DNA of 64,000 nt from contig JAVMKO010000001.1 in NCBI GenBank assembly GCA_032164245.1, positions 288,555,041 through 288,619,040 on the forward strand, read 5' to 3'. The stretch comes from Sternotherus odoratus. Its lineage: Eukaryota; Chordata; Testudines; Kinosternidae. Of this stretch, positions 23,463 to 34,325 are shown piece by piece; position 1 is the first letter of the stretch; each line of letters opens with the position of its first letter. A program made the translations under genes and the position numbers. Under the pieces are notes generated by a model, which saw only the letters and a list, made by a program, of their open reading frames with translations, searched no databases and was not told the DNA's origin.

Positions 23463-23620
23463 GTCATTTTAATGTACCCTCTCTACACATAGGCACATCG
23501 TACATCATCTGAAAGCTTATTATGTCTACTTTAAGATGAAGTACGATGTGGAGCTGTCAACTGATGGTATTGCCATAGAAACGGGAATAAACCATTATAC
23601 CATCAGCACATTAAAATGAC
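23463..23620. repeat. Three-armed palindrome (closing stem with two hairpins)
   Basis: The outer arms GTCATTTTAATGT (23,463-23,475) and ACATTAAAATGAC (23,608-23,620) are perfect. Inside are CACATCGTAC-TCATCT type arms (23,494-23,510 with 23,534-23,550, 16 of 17 paired) and CTGATGGTAT / ATACCATCAG (23,561-23,570 with 23,597-23,606, perfect). The layout is a cloverleaf-like foldback, resembling anciently exapted palindromic repeats. No target duplication was seen. Confidence 0.7.
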
Positions 23621-23796
23621 CACTTTGAAATATTTGCATTAGTTTCTGTTAGTTTGATGACTCCATGTATTATTTCAAGGCATCAATTTGAATTTATTTC
23701 TGGTTTCAAAGCATCATAACAATCCAAAGGGTAAAATAAAATCTAATAATAAATTTGTACAGGTATGACTGAAATGTAATAACACTGGTGACGTTT

Positions 23797-25095
23797 CTAG
23801 TCAACATCATTATTATTTTGTTCTTCCTTATGATCTCTGTCAAGAGTGCCTGGTTTGCCACAGTCCGTCTTCATTGTCTTGGCACGTACACAGTTCTGTG
23901 CAGGGAAGATTGTTCCGACTACAGACATAATTGGACTGTGCAGTGACCCTACTGGTACAGGCACAAATAAGGTCTTGTAGAACTCAGATGTCATTGGGCC
24001 CCTGAGGAATACAGGAAGTAGTTCATCATCCACATTTTCCATCATCCATGTTGCTTTGGTGATCCAATATCTGATTTACCTATATGCAAAGACCTCCAAA
24101 TCATTGTTTGCCAAAATACCTATTTTACCTCCTCTTCAAAACTGTCCACATATAGTGGGAATTTGGCCAGTGACTTGTCCTTTCTTATGACTAGAATGAG
24201 GTGCAAGCAATTCAGGTCTTGGTGGTCTCCTTTTCTTTCTCACTCCAGTCATATAGCACTGCTACCAACTCCCTAGCTGCAGAAATTGCAGTTTGTCCAT
24301 CACTCTCTTCCAGTTTGGCAAGCTGTCTGGAGCAATAAGCTCCCTTTGTTTGGACAACCTTAAACACAGATTTCTTCCCAATACCCAAGCAGGATGGCCT
24401 GGAGACACATCCTGTTAACAGATATACAGCAGAAAGTGTGTTGCAGAAGTCAGGAGTGAGTGCATCAGGAGTGAGTGGAATATGTCACCAGCCTTCATTT
24501 GTGTGATGATCTCTGATGTACAGGGTGGTTTCTTTGTTGCACGCCCTTAGCTCATAGATTCTTAAGTTCCAGCTGATCTCCTAATTCAGCTTTCGTCTGT
24601 TCTTCTCATTGTTCCATCAGCATGGAAGAGGGACAGAGGTGCAGGTCTTCTTGGGTGATTAAGAACAGTTGCCACTGAAACATCTTCTGTGCATCTTGCT
24701 AAGGACAGGGCTCTGTGGAAAACAGTTTCTGGATGGATAGCTGCTATGATTGTCCCTCCCTGACCAAACGTAAATTGAGTCATCTTGGCCAGGACAGCAA
24801 ATGTTTTGATGCTGGATTTTGTCACTGGGCTGAAGAAGTGGTGTGCCTCTGCAGAATCAAAGGCACCTCTCACAGATCGCTCCATTGTTCTTCACCAACA
24901 CCTGCTATTTTCAGTGGAGACTTGTAAATCTGATGTTACATGGAGCCCAGTGGATATATTGACAGGAATGGCTGATTGTGATTGAGTCAAACGGATGTGC
25001 CCTATTGTTGATGACATGCTGGGAAGAACTGTGACATTTTCTTCATCCCTTGTCCATGCAGAGGCAAAGACGTGTTTGTGGACTTTTATCTCCAC
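23797..25095 (-). pseudogene. Decayed copy of a repeat-borne gene family (GIGKKS motif, Cys-rich end)
   Basis: Read on the minus strand, segments in order resemble an expanded metazoan family of unnamed, probably transposon-associated proteins. At 24,885-24,586 are HPETVFHRALSLARCTEDVS and APLSLFHADGTMRRTDES. At 24,421-24,212 are LLTGCVSRPSCLGIGKKSVF and KVVQTK (normally GCDTTS.. before GIGKK, so the Asp after GC is lost here). At 23,923-23,882 is CSRNNLPCTELCTC, the Cys-rich C terminus. Stops and frameshifts separate the pieces, and the central part is deleted or unrecognisable. The family's function is unknown to me, and its placement comes from memory of motifs. It cannot encode an intact protein. 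Confidence 0.5.
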
Positions 25096-25339
25096 TACTT
25101 CTTGTTAAGCCACCTCTTCCTCCCCTCACAACTTGCATATTCACTCAGGACACATCTTGTGAGGGTCCCTCAGACAAAGGCTGGCTTCTTTTTAGTCAGT
25201 CCTACAATCCCACTTTTGCCCTTGGAGTCTTTGGCTATAGAAGCAGGTCTGCACGAGGGACTCTGATCAGATTCAGAACCTATTTTCTTTCCTGGGCTCA
25301 GTACAACTTTGACACCTGCCAGATTTGACTTGCTTGTGT

Positions 25340-26555
25340 ATTTCTGAAAGCAGCCCCTGTATAGAGCACTGGTACCACATCATCTAAATGAGAAAACTCA
25401 TCCAGTCACTAGCAATCCAATTAATCACTCATTGCATCTGCTGCCAGAATCACAGAGTTCTGTCTAGCAGTGGTGGCTTTTGATAATTTTCCATTCTTTT
25501 GATTTTTTTTCTTTCAAATAATCCATTTTTCGGAGTTTGTGAAATAATCCATTTTTCAGAGTCTTTTTCTCTTTGATGTAAGCGTTATATCCTCTATGGC
25601 TTCATATACCATAACTTCCCTGTAGAGGTAAAATTCCCAAAGTATTTTGTTAGCACTACTCTCATGATTTTTCATTCAGTGCAATATATAGACTTGTGCT
25701 AAATTAGATATAAATTACATCCATATGTTAGTATCAAAATTGCCATTTTTTAGAGAGCACTTTGATTGAAACCCAGTATAAAATACTAATACTGACCTGT
25801 GTGTGTAACTGAATTAAAAAGCTAGTTTCTAAAATATTTCAAAGGCTAGTACTGCATGCAGAGACTATTACAAATGAAAACCTACCAGGTAGACTAAATG
25901 TCACATTGTATATACAAAAGCTTACAAATGGAAAAGGAATTCACATGCATTTATATGTATCCACTATGCAGTATAAACCATGGGCATGCAACCTTCAGTG
26001 TGAGACTGACCCGGTCAGCAAATGTCAACTGAAAATATAGAAAACTATTATAATCGCTTGTGAGATACCTTGACAATTAAGAATATGCAATGTGAACACA
26101 TTTCATGCTAATATTGCAATATGTTGATACAGTATTTGCCGGTTTTGCCACATGCTGAACAGCTTCCTCAGTCCTGGGAAAAAAAAAATACTTGCCCATG
26201 CAAAACTAATACAAATCTATTCATATATTGTTGGTTGGTAGCTTTGAGCAATAAACACCACATTAAAGTGTTGAAATTAAATGAAGTTAAACAGTAAAAA
26301 TGGTCCTCTTTGTCTTTTTGCAGTGTTTCTGGAACTGTGCAAAATGTGACACTTGCATTTCAGGTGCTATTGTTTCACCGACAGGTTACATCACCCCTTG
26401 ACTGCTCCACATCAGATCTCATCTAAACATACATAAAAGCTTTCAAATGCTATATGATGGGGGGGAGGGGTGTAGGGTGCATATCTTAAACTCCAAAAAT
26501 ATGCCGCATGCTTGTCTCCTTAAAATCTTTTCCCAAAACCCATGTGCTCCATAGT
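25340..26555. other. AT-rich intron DNA without features
   Basis: Apart from the tandem pair at 25,490, no repeat or coding signal is recognised. Confidence 0.4.
25490..25565 (+). repeat. Two-copy tandem repeat of about 31 bases
   Basis: AAATAATCCATTTTTCGGAG and AAATAATCCATTTTTCAGAG follow one another. Confidence 0.7.
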
Positions 26556-26559
26556 CCCT

Positions 26560-26920
26560 CCCAGCTATAGTGCTCATGCAACAATTACACAGATTGGATC
26601 TATGTATACATCAAGTTCTCCAGAGTAAGGACTTGATTTCATGGTGTTTTTGCATAATTCTCCATAGCAATCACCATGTCCTCCTACAACACTGTGGAAA
26701 TAATAACAAATGACCTCCCGTATTGATGCAATGTCATTGGGTTGTGCCAAATAAATTGCCATTTCTGATTTCATCCAGCAAGTGGTCCAAATCCACCCTG
26801 ACTTCCGACATACAGGGGATTGCATGGATGTGCAGCAGGGAGAAGGCCAGCTCCAGATATTCTCCAGACAACCCCGTGAAATTCAAGACTGGACCAGGAA
26901 ATTCAGGCTAGGTGGCAGCT
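26560..26920 (-). pseudogene. Decayed coding-like fragment, unknown protein
   Basis: On the minus strand one frame reads EYLELAFSLLHIHAIPCMSE and VRVDLDHLLDEIRNGNLFGT before a stop. After a frame change another reads EDMVIAMENYAKTP. Protein-like text interrupted by stops and frameshifts suggests an old pseudogene. It has the same orientation as, and lies upstream of, the 23,797-25,095 remnant, so it could be the N-terminal part of the same element. Confidence 0.35.
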
Positions 26921-27689
26921 TCACAGGTATCCCAACATGACACAAGGGACTTGTTTTTGTTGTTGCATTAACTAGTTTTGTCCAATGGCAGAAGACTCAT
27001 GAAGAGAACTGAAAGAATCCATCAGTAAAAAGGAATGAACACAAACACAGACAGCACTGTATGTAGATAAGGCTGTACAGGCTCCTAAGTGAAATCCCCA
27101 GTCAATAGTTAATTAGCGCAAAACGTACCGGTGTCCTGAATTCTGAACTGGAGGATAGAAAGGACTAAGAGAGCAGACAACAACAGACAGTAGTCTTAGC
27201 CAGAGGGACCTGTTGGACAGTTGAGAGTCAGTGAGATGGCCTTTAAGGATTTTTTTTTTGACATTGGGAGTGCCTGCTTTGCAGACTTGCAAGCTGGAAA
27301 TATGTTTAATCAATATATGCTCGAGGTTCTACCCTGGCTCCACTGTTTGTGGGTGTGATTGATATGCATTGTGCTGCCTGGGAATCCTTCCCAAGTGACG
27401 GCTCTCAAATGTTAATCTTCGTCGGGTATGTGTGGAGGGGGAAATGTAGTTTCCCAGCCGGTGCAGGCTGGATGAAATTCACCACTTGGTCCCATGTCAG
27501 CCTGATTTTCAGAACGTAAGTGGGATGTAAGTGGCGTCTAAGCCCCGCGCTGACTCAGTGCACAGGGAGGAATTTCACCTTCTGTGTTTTAAGTTAAAAG
27601 CAAAAACTGAACTCTTGTTGTTTCTCATGGTCAGCTGAGACCCGTGACCTGTCCATGACTGGCACCATAAATACCCCTAACAAAATCTT

Positions 27690-28180
27690 TGTGTGTGTGG
27701 GGGGGGGGGGAGGGGGTTCTGAGGAGGAGGAAAGGGGGGGTGCTGCTGGGGAGGACCCATGGGGGGGACCTGCTCAGGAGAGCCAGGGGGCCACTGCTGG
27801 GGGTGCCAAGCAGCAGCTGCTCCAGCCGCCCCCCCCCCCCCGGGACCACCCATCCACTGCTGCTCCAGCCGCCCTGGGACTGCTGCTCCAGGGATCCCCA
27901 AGGCCAGCTGCATTGGTTGCTGCTTGGACAGCCCTGAGACCAGCGGCCTGGGGCTGCCTGAGCAGGGGCTGGCCCTGGGGCTGCCCAAGCGTCTGGCCGC
28001 AGAGCCACTGCAGGAGGGGCCGGTGTGGCTGTCCCCATGGCCACCTGAGCAGCTGGCCTGGGGCCCAGCCACATTGGGTGCTGCAGAAGTCACAAAGGTT
28101 GTAGAAAGCCACAGAAGCCGTGACTTCCGCGACCTCCGGGGCAGACCCGGAGCCCTCACTATACCTATTCCGTGGGTAAA
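27690..28180. repeat. GC-rich low-complexity block with long G- and C-runs
   Basis: A 12-base G-run is at 27,699-27,710 and a 13-base C-run at 27,829-27,841. Between and after are recurrent GCTGCTCCAG, CAGCTGGCCTGGGG and CCTGGGGCTGCC words. Long frames occur on both strands (up to 183 codons) and disagree with one another, as expected of stop-poor DNA. It ends in a GTGACTTCCGCGACCTCC stretch like dispersed turtle GC-rich repeats. Confidence 0.6.
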
Positions 28181-28189
28181 CGGGGCACG

Positions 28190-29870
28190 CTTGTGTTTCC
28201 AGAGCTGTCAATCTGGTGCGTCTCATGACCATATTAATAATACCAGCACAATGACACAAGCTGACAAGACTGACTTAGAAGATCTAAGGGCTGCTGCTCC
28301 CCCTTCCTAGACAGGCAAAGAGGAAGTCACCGACGTCCTTTAAGCCTTGATTTATATTCTCCCATGTCAAGCTTGCAGAGAAGCCTTTAAATATCAACTG
28401 GATACAATAGACGCTTGTTTCCAATAAATGCCCCACAGAAGTCAGCACACATTTCAGAGGGGATTTAAAGGCACTTCCAAAAGGGAAGGCAAAGCTTGTC
28501 AGCTCTCCGGATTGCTCCTGACGCCTTCCCTTTCCCAGCTGAGCTGGGGGAGTTTATTTTTCCAAAGTTCCTACCCAGAAGCATTTGGCAAAAGGGAAAT
28601 TTGTGGAGGAGGTTTAGCTCAAATGAGCAGAAAAACATGTGTCCCTGTAGTATATGGATGCTGTGTTTTGTAAAGCATAGCTGAGAGCTTGGGTATTGGG
28701 AAGGGGGAGGGGGAGGAGATCTATTTACATAGATTCGAAAAGCAGGGGAGGAAGTTATTTTCCGGTAGAAAATTCTCCCAAGTGTTGGTGGGAAGTCTCA
28801 GGTTTTTTGGATGAACAGGTAGGAAGAGGAGCCAGGATCTCATGGGAGGGAGGCCCTTTAATAGCACAGCCTGCATCCCCATGCTTTGAAACACCTTTGA
28901 ATTTTCACAGCTTTCCGAGCCTCCACCCCCTCCTTTCCCAACCACACCCCCGTGTCTCTTAACTCCCTGGATCAGACGGCTGTGTGGAGTCCTGTCTTCT
29001 CCAGCGCCAGTGGGAAAAGGCAGGACACGGGGAGCAGAGCTGGATTCTGTGCTTTTAAATGAGCAGCAAACACACTCTCTCATCTCCATGTTCTTTCTCA
29101 CACACACCGTTTCCCCTCCCCCCCCACTCCCCCCGCCATGTACAGCTGTATTCACGATTTTAGTCCACCAGGATGCTGAGCTGACAGGCTGTGGAGTTTC
29201 TGCGTGCCAATCCCTTACACTTTTTCCCATGACCTTTCTTCGTGGTATGGGGTTGGGGCATGGACTGTCCAGCCCCCAAGCACAAAAATATGCGACCCCA
29301 CAGCTGGGAGCTGTATTTGGCAGGCTGAGTATTTGGATGTGGAATGGATTTCAGATCTGGACAGACCGATTCCACCCTCCAAACTTGATATACGTCATAC
29401 ACAGTGAGGGTGGCCAAGCTTCGCACAGCCATTACAAAGGGAGCCTCACTTGTCCCAAGGCTGCCCCATCTCTTTCTTTTACATTCTATTTTCCTGCCAT
29501 GTGCAGCTCCAGACTCCTGTCTAATCAACCCCCTGCTTCTTTCCCACCATGGGACACGGCTGATTGTCCTAGCCCCTAAGAAGGGGATGGGAAATGAACC
29601 CCCCGGCTTCCTTCCTCTGAGGCTTTTATCCAGCCCCAGCCTGCAAAGGCAGCAACTGTTCCTGCTCTGCCAATCAGGGCCAGGTGACCTCCCCAGCTCC
29701 AATTTGCCCCCCTCAGTGTAGCTGGGGTGACAGTGGGTTTGCTAAGCAGTTCTACTGCTAAGCAGTTCTCACGGGACTGACTGAGAGAAAGCCAGAGATG
29801 TGTAATTTGCATATAAATCCTCGGCTGCTCTGATTCTTCTCTTGCTTCAAGGGTCCAGGGCAATGGGTTC
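28190..29870. other. Intron DNA, nothing identified
   Basis: Overlapping frames of 169-189 codons on opposite strands (28,721-29,702) have no recognisable domain; the C-runs near 29,110-29,135 keep frames open. I treat them as chance. Confidence 0.4.
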
Positions 29871-29878
29871 ACTGTCAC

Positions 29879-30897
29879 CAAAAGCAACAAAGAGTCCTGT
29901 GGCACATGATAGACTAACAGATGTATGAAGCTTTCATGGGTGAATACCCACTTCATCGGATGCATGCAGTGGAAATGACCAGAGGCAGGTATAAATATGT
30001 AGGCAGGAGTCAGGCTAGAGATTACGAAGTTAGTTCAATCAGGGAGGATGAGGCTGTCTTCTAGCAGTTGATCTGGAGGTGTGAACACCAAGGCAGGAGA
30101 AACTGCTTTTGTAGTTGGCTAGTCATTCACAGTCTTTGTTTAATCCTGAGCTGATGGTGTCAAATTTGCAAATGAACTGAAGTTCAGCAGTTTCTCTTTG
30201 CAGTCAGCTCCTGAAGTTTTTTTGCTGCAGGATGGCTACCTTTAAATCTGCTATAGTGTGTCCATGGAGATTGAAGTGTTCTCCTACAGGTTTTTGTGTA
30301 TTGCCATTCCTAATATCTGATTTGTGTCCATTTATTCTTTGACATAGGGACTGTCCAGTTTGGCCAATGTACATAGCAGAGGGGCATTGCTGGCACATGA
30401 TGCCGTATATTACATTGGTGGACCTACAGGTGAATGAACCGGTGATGGTGTAGCTGATCTGGTTAGGTCCTGTGATGGTGTCTCTGGTGTAGATATGTGG
30501 GCAGAGTTGGCATCGAGGTTTGTTGCATGGATTGGTTCCTGAGTTAGAGTTACTACGGTGCAGTGTGTAGTTGGTGGTGAGAATATGCTTCAGGTTGGTG
30601 GGTTGTCTGTGGGCGAGGACTGGCCTGCCTCCCAAGGACTGTGAAAGTGAGGGATCATTGTCCAGGATGGGTTGTAGATCACTGATGATGCATTGGAGAG
30701 GTTTTAGCTGAGGACTGTAGGTGATAGCCAGTGGTATTCTGTTGGTTTCTTTCTTGGGCTTTTCTCACAGCAGGAGGCTTCTGGCTAAACGTCTGGCTCT
30801 GTTGATCTATTTCCTTATTTCCTCATGTGGGTATTGTAGTTTTGAGAATGCTTGGTGAAGATCTTGCTCCAATCCCTCAGACAGAGACCAACGCCTA
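29879..30897 (-). mobile_element. Penelope-like retroelement fragment with GIY-YIG nuclease
   Basis: The minus-strand frame 30,635-30,204, with upstream in-frame text, encodes the end of a Penelope-type reverse transcriptase (IPLAITYSPQLKPLQCII.. QPTNLKHIL), a Cys linker (CNKPRCQLCPHIYT) and the GIY-YIG endonuclease (MYIGQTGQSLCQRINGHKSD, then PVGEHF). The 3' tail runs to the ACAAAGAGTCCTGTGGCAC end at the low-coordinate side. The N-terminal and catalytic reverse-transcriptase parts are absent, so it is immobile. The last 35 bases at the high side are inverted. Its sister copy is at 56,514-57,514. Confidence 0.85.
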
Positions 30898-30969
30898 TAA
30901 GCCATAACGTGAGCCTTAGTCTGTAGACCTGGACTCCGAGACTCGCTGTTCATGGCTATTTTTTTTTTC

Positions 30970-32585
30970 TGCTGCAGTGTAGACATACCTTTAGAGGCCA
31001 GGAGCAAGAGACCATTGATGGGAGAAGCTGACCCATAAGACCACAGGGATCAAGAAAAACAAAGAGCAGAAATATTAGTTGTGGCCATTTGGTGATGCTA
31101 AATTGGGACCAAAAGGCAGGAGACTGGCCCAATGCAAGTGTTAGAAGGGGCAAGGGGAGAGGATGGTTACCCCAAAAGTATTTGGCCTTATCCTTCCAGC
31201 CAGCATGCACAAAGCAGTTGAGTGATTCAGTAGGTGGCGAGTCGGTACCAAACCAGTATCTGTAGGGGGCATGCTGCGGGAGGTGCTATCATACAGAAGA
31301 GACGACAAACCAAAGTTCTGATCCTTTCTAGCTGTTGACAGTCTCATGATCAGAATAGAGGTGTTGACTCTCGTGACTTAGCCAAATCCCAGGTCTCCAG
31401 TTTACCTCCCTAAATCCCCACTGCAATTTGAAGTGGGGATTTCCAATGCATCATTCCTCCCTCCCCAATCGGGGCTCTGACTCCCTTGTTTGGGTGGGAT
31501 AATTCCTTCCCTTATGCATCGTATCCAAAGCCCTTTTCCTCAGCGTGAGAACTTCAGTGCCTGTGTAGGCAAGAAGCAATGAGTGGGCCCAGTAGGGCCT
31601 GGAGGTGCTTATTGGGTGAACACGAGTGCTCCTTCTCCTTCTCTCCAGGGCAGCACCAGAATCCCTGGGCTTTCCAACACCACTAAGTTCTGCTGATGCA
31701 AGGCAGCGATTTCACCACTTCTGGCCCTTCTCTCTCCCTCATGGAGGGACCGAATACATGGCATTCCTATGTGAAAGCCACGCTAACTGAGACCCTGGTG
31801 GGACTGGCAATGGGACGTATGGAGCTCTTGAAGTCACTGGGTCTAGCTGTGGCTCCACCCACCAGGCCGGGTGAAAGGAATCGGGGCTTAATGCAGTTCC
31901 AGGGACACATGTTACGCAACCCCCACCACAGCTGGAATTAACTGACAGCCACTCAGCCAGGGTCCGTGAAGAAGCCCCAAGATTGAGCAGAGATTGAGAC
32001 AAACTTCCTTGCTCCAGAGCAGAATTGAGGCGCTGTGTAGTAAGAAACAACCAGATGGCTTCTGATAAAGCCTTGAGAGGCCATTCCTGGATGAATGGCA
32101 TTGTTGTGGTGGCTGAAGGAGTCCGTGCAGTGCATTGTGGTGGGGGCATGTATTGTGCTGGTACCCCTATTGGACCTGCTTTCTACGCAGAGGAATCCAC
32201 TCCCCGGGGCCGTCCCTTTCTCCAGCACTGCATTCATTTGAAAAATCCAATGTCATGTGAGGAAAAATCACACTTCTCGCTCATGGGCCTCCCTCTCCAT
32301 TTGCAAACCTCTAGCTGGCTTTTCCAATCCAGCAGAACTGGCTGGATTCCTTTTCAGAATTCGCTGACCAGCAAGCTCCATGACTCAGATGCTGCAGCTT
32401 GGCATCAGAAGAAGCTCATGGTCCACATAGGTACAGGGAGTGAAATCGGAGCACAGAAATTCCATTGACATTTGATACAAAAGCCAAAAGTCCCTACCAA
32501 GGTCTCGCTCAAATACGTTCTCTGGCACCTTTGTTAAAGAGCTGCCCTTGGGCGTATTCAGAGTTGGATTCCATGTTTGGTTAGA
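30970..32585. other. Intron DNA with short repeat scraps
   Basis: A MITE end (GCAGTGTAGACATACCTTT) lies near 30,973-30,992, and an L2-like piece (AGAAGAGACGACAAACCAAA) near 31,295. Otherwise no repeat or gene is recognised. The 147-codon plus and 136-codon minus frames near 31,740-32,468 are not convincing. Confidence 0.4.
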
Positions 32586-32592
32586 ACCTTGG

Positions 32593-32715
32593 GGTGGGGG
32601 TGAGATAGCTCAATGGTTTGAGCATTGGCCTGCTAAACCTAGCATTGTGAGTTCAATTCTTGAGGGGGCCATTTAGGAATCTGAGGCAGAAATCAGTGGG
32701 TGAGATTGTACCCTG
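32593..32715 (+). mobile_element. Cry-type tRNA SINE, 5' part (split by LTR)
   Basis: It carries A box TAGCTCAATGGTTTGAGC (32,606-32,623) and a B-box region CATTGTGAGTTCAATTC, then the GAGGGGGCCATTTAGGAATC spacer. It breaks off at 32,715 where the LTR begins and resumes at 33,896. Confidence 0.8.
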
Positions 32716-33895
32716 TGTAAGGGAACTGTTATCCCCTTACTAACACTCAGTGCGGTATTTTGATTATTAGCTCCTAGGACCTAAAGGGGGAGGGGCAATG
32801 GGCAATCAGGACTCTGAGACTGACGGTCCCCAGGAGCAAAGGGGAGAGGCCAGCACTCCAGATCAGCCTGACTGACAGGGCCAGGAGACTAATCAAGGAG
32901 TCAGGAGGGCAGGATGGGTCGCGTCCTCCGGGTGTGAGCTGGAATTGCCTGGGCCAGACAGAGTGGGGCCGAGCTAAGGAGAGAGCAGGGGCCAGAGCTG
33001 AGCTGGAGAATTGAGCTGGGCCAGATCCGGAGGGGCCAGGAAAGCAGCCCAGAGAGACAGACCCTGTGCTGGGAGTAGAGCTGCAGTCCCAAAGCCAGAG
33101 CTCAGCCCAAAGAGAGCAGACCTGCCCTGGGAGCAGCTGCAGGAACCAGAGGCAGAGAGGTCAGTGCTGGGGGCAGAGACATAGGAGCTGCCTGCAGAGC
33201 AGCCGTGTGCTGGGAGCAGAGCTGTAACAGCCAGAGGGACCAGAGGGGCTGTTCTGGAGGAAGAGCAGCAGCAGTCGTTGTGCTGAGGCAGCGTGGAGCT
33301 GACACAGAGGGTGGAACTGGGCTGGAGCCGTCCAGAGGCGGAGAGCATGTGGACCCCACCAGAGGAAGCGTCCAAGTCACAGCAACCCTGCAGCACAGCT
33401 AAGGAGGAGGCCTGGGCCCTACAAGGAACAGACTGTGAACTGTCCTGACACTACAGAGACATTGTGTGTAATGCTCCCTGCCACGGAGCAGGGTGATGTG
33501 TTTTCCCCTAACTGTTCTATTTCTTCCTTGTTAATTTTTAAGATAAATTGTTCATTAAATAATTTGCATTTGCTTTAAGTTTTATGTAATGGTCAGTGGG
33601 CCAGGGAAGTGCCCAGTGCAGAGGGAGCACCCCGGAGTGGGGACATCTTAGCCTTTGACCTAGGTAACCACAGCATGGTGGGGGTTAAGTCCCCTAGGAA
33701 TCTTGGGCCCAGCCTTGTTGGGGTTACGAGGACTCCACCAGACAGGAGAGTGGAAGGGGAGTCCTCAAGGTCAGGAGGCCTCTGGGTAAAGGAAGTGGGA
33801 GCGAGGACTCAGATCCTTCCGTTAGCCCATTTCACCGGGGTAGTGCAGAAGCCAGGAGAGTTCCCCACAACAGCGGGACTATTCCCCCGCTTACA
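32716..33895. mobile_element. Solo LTR, 1,180 bp, inside a SINE
   Basis: It begins TGTAAGGGAACTG and ends CCCCCGCTTACA (TG..CA with a 6-base inverted terminus TGTAAG/CTTACA). It is flanked by CCTG on both sides (32,712-32,715 and 33,896-33,899), a 4-base target duplication. An ATTAAATAA motif near 33,555 could serve in 3'-end formation on the plus strand. There is no internal coding region, so this is a recombined solo LTR. A 4-base duplication suits a class I endogenous retrovirus; a Gypsy-type origin is not excluded. Frames in it (for example 32,974-33,396) are not genes. Confidence 0.7.
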
Positions 33896-33961
33896 CCTGT
33901 ATTGCGCAGGAGATCAGACTAGATGATCATAATGATCCCTTCTGATCTTAAAGTCTATGAG
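33896..33961 (+). mobile_element. SINE tail, 3' part of the split copy
   Basis: GGAGATCAGACTAGATGATC, then ATAATGATCCCTTCTGATC and AAAGTCTATGAG, the CR1-like SINE tail. It completes the head at 32,593-32,715. Confidence 0.75.
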
Positions 33962-34000
33962 AAGTATATACAAAGGAAAATGCAGTTAATCTTAAAATTT

Positions 34001-34170
34001 TGGGGGGAGGGATAGTTCAGTGATTTGAGCCTGCTAAACCCAGGGTTGTGAGTTCAATCCCTGAGGGGGGCATTTAGGGATATGGGGCAAAAATGGGATT
34101 GGTCCTGCTTTGAGCCTGGGGTTGGACTAGATGATCTCCTGAGGTCCCTTCCAACTCTGAGATTCTATGA
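34001..34170 (+). mobile_element. Cry-type tRNA SINE, full length
   Basis: A box TAGTTCAGTGATTTGAGC and B box GGGTTGTGAGTTCAATC are present, followed by GGTTGGACTAGATGATCTCC and a TTCCAACTCTGAGATTCTAT end. It shows the CR1-type tail expected of LINE-dependent mobilisation. Confidence 0.85.
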
Positions 34171-34184
34171 ACCTTCTAATGGTA

Positions 34185-34325
34185 TCCATCTTACCTAGAC
34201 TGTAAGCTCCTTCAGGAGGGTCTGTAGCTTCTCTCTCTCTCTCTCTGGTTCCATGCCCTTCTCTGTACACCACCAAGCACAGTGGGGCCTGATTGGAGTT
34301 TTCAGGCACTGCTGTAATAACAGGG
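34185..34325. repeat. L2/MIR-type fragment with (TC)n
   Basis: CTAGACTGTAAGCTCCTTCA, a TCTCTCTCTCTCTCTC run near 34,231-34,247, and CAAGCACAGTGGGGCCTGAT. Confidence 0.55.

Noticed and set aside
27655..28310. Long overlapping frames (147-183 codons) on both strands
   Set aside because: They lie in a GC-rich low-complexity block, with several incompatible frames and no recognisable protein.
28721..29702. Frames of 169-189 codons on opposite strands
   Set aside because: No conserved motif, no splice or promoter evidence, and homopolymer tracts keep them open.
32974..33396. Ser/Leu-rich 140-codon minus frame as a gene
   Set aside because: It is contained within the solo LTR and in GC-rich repeat words.
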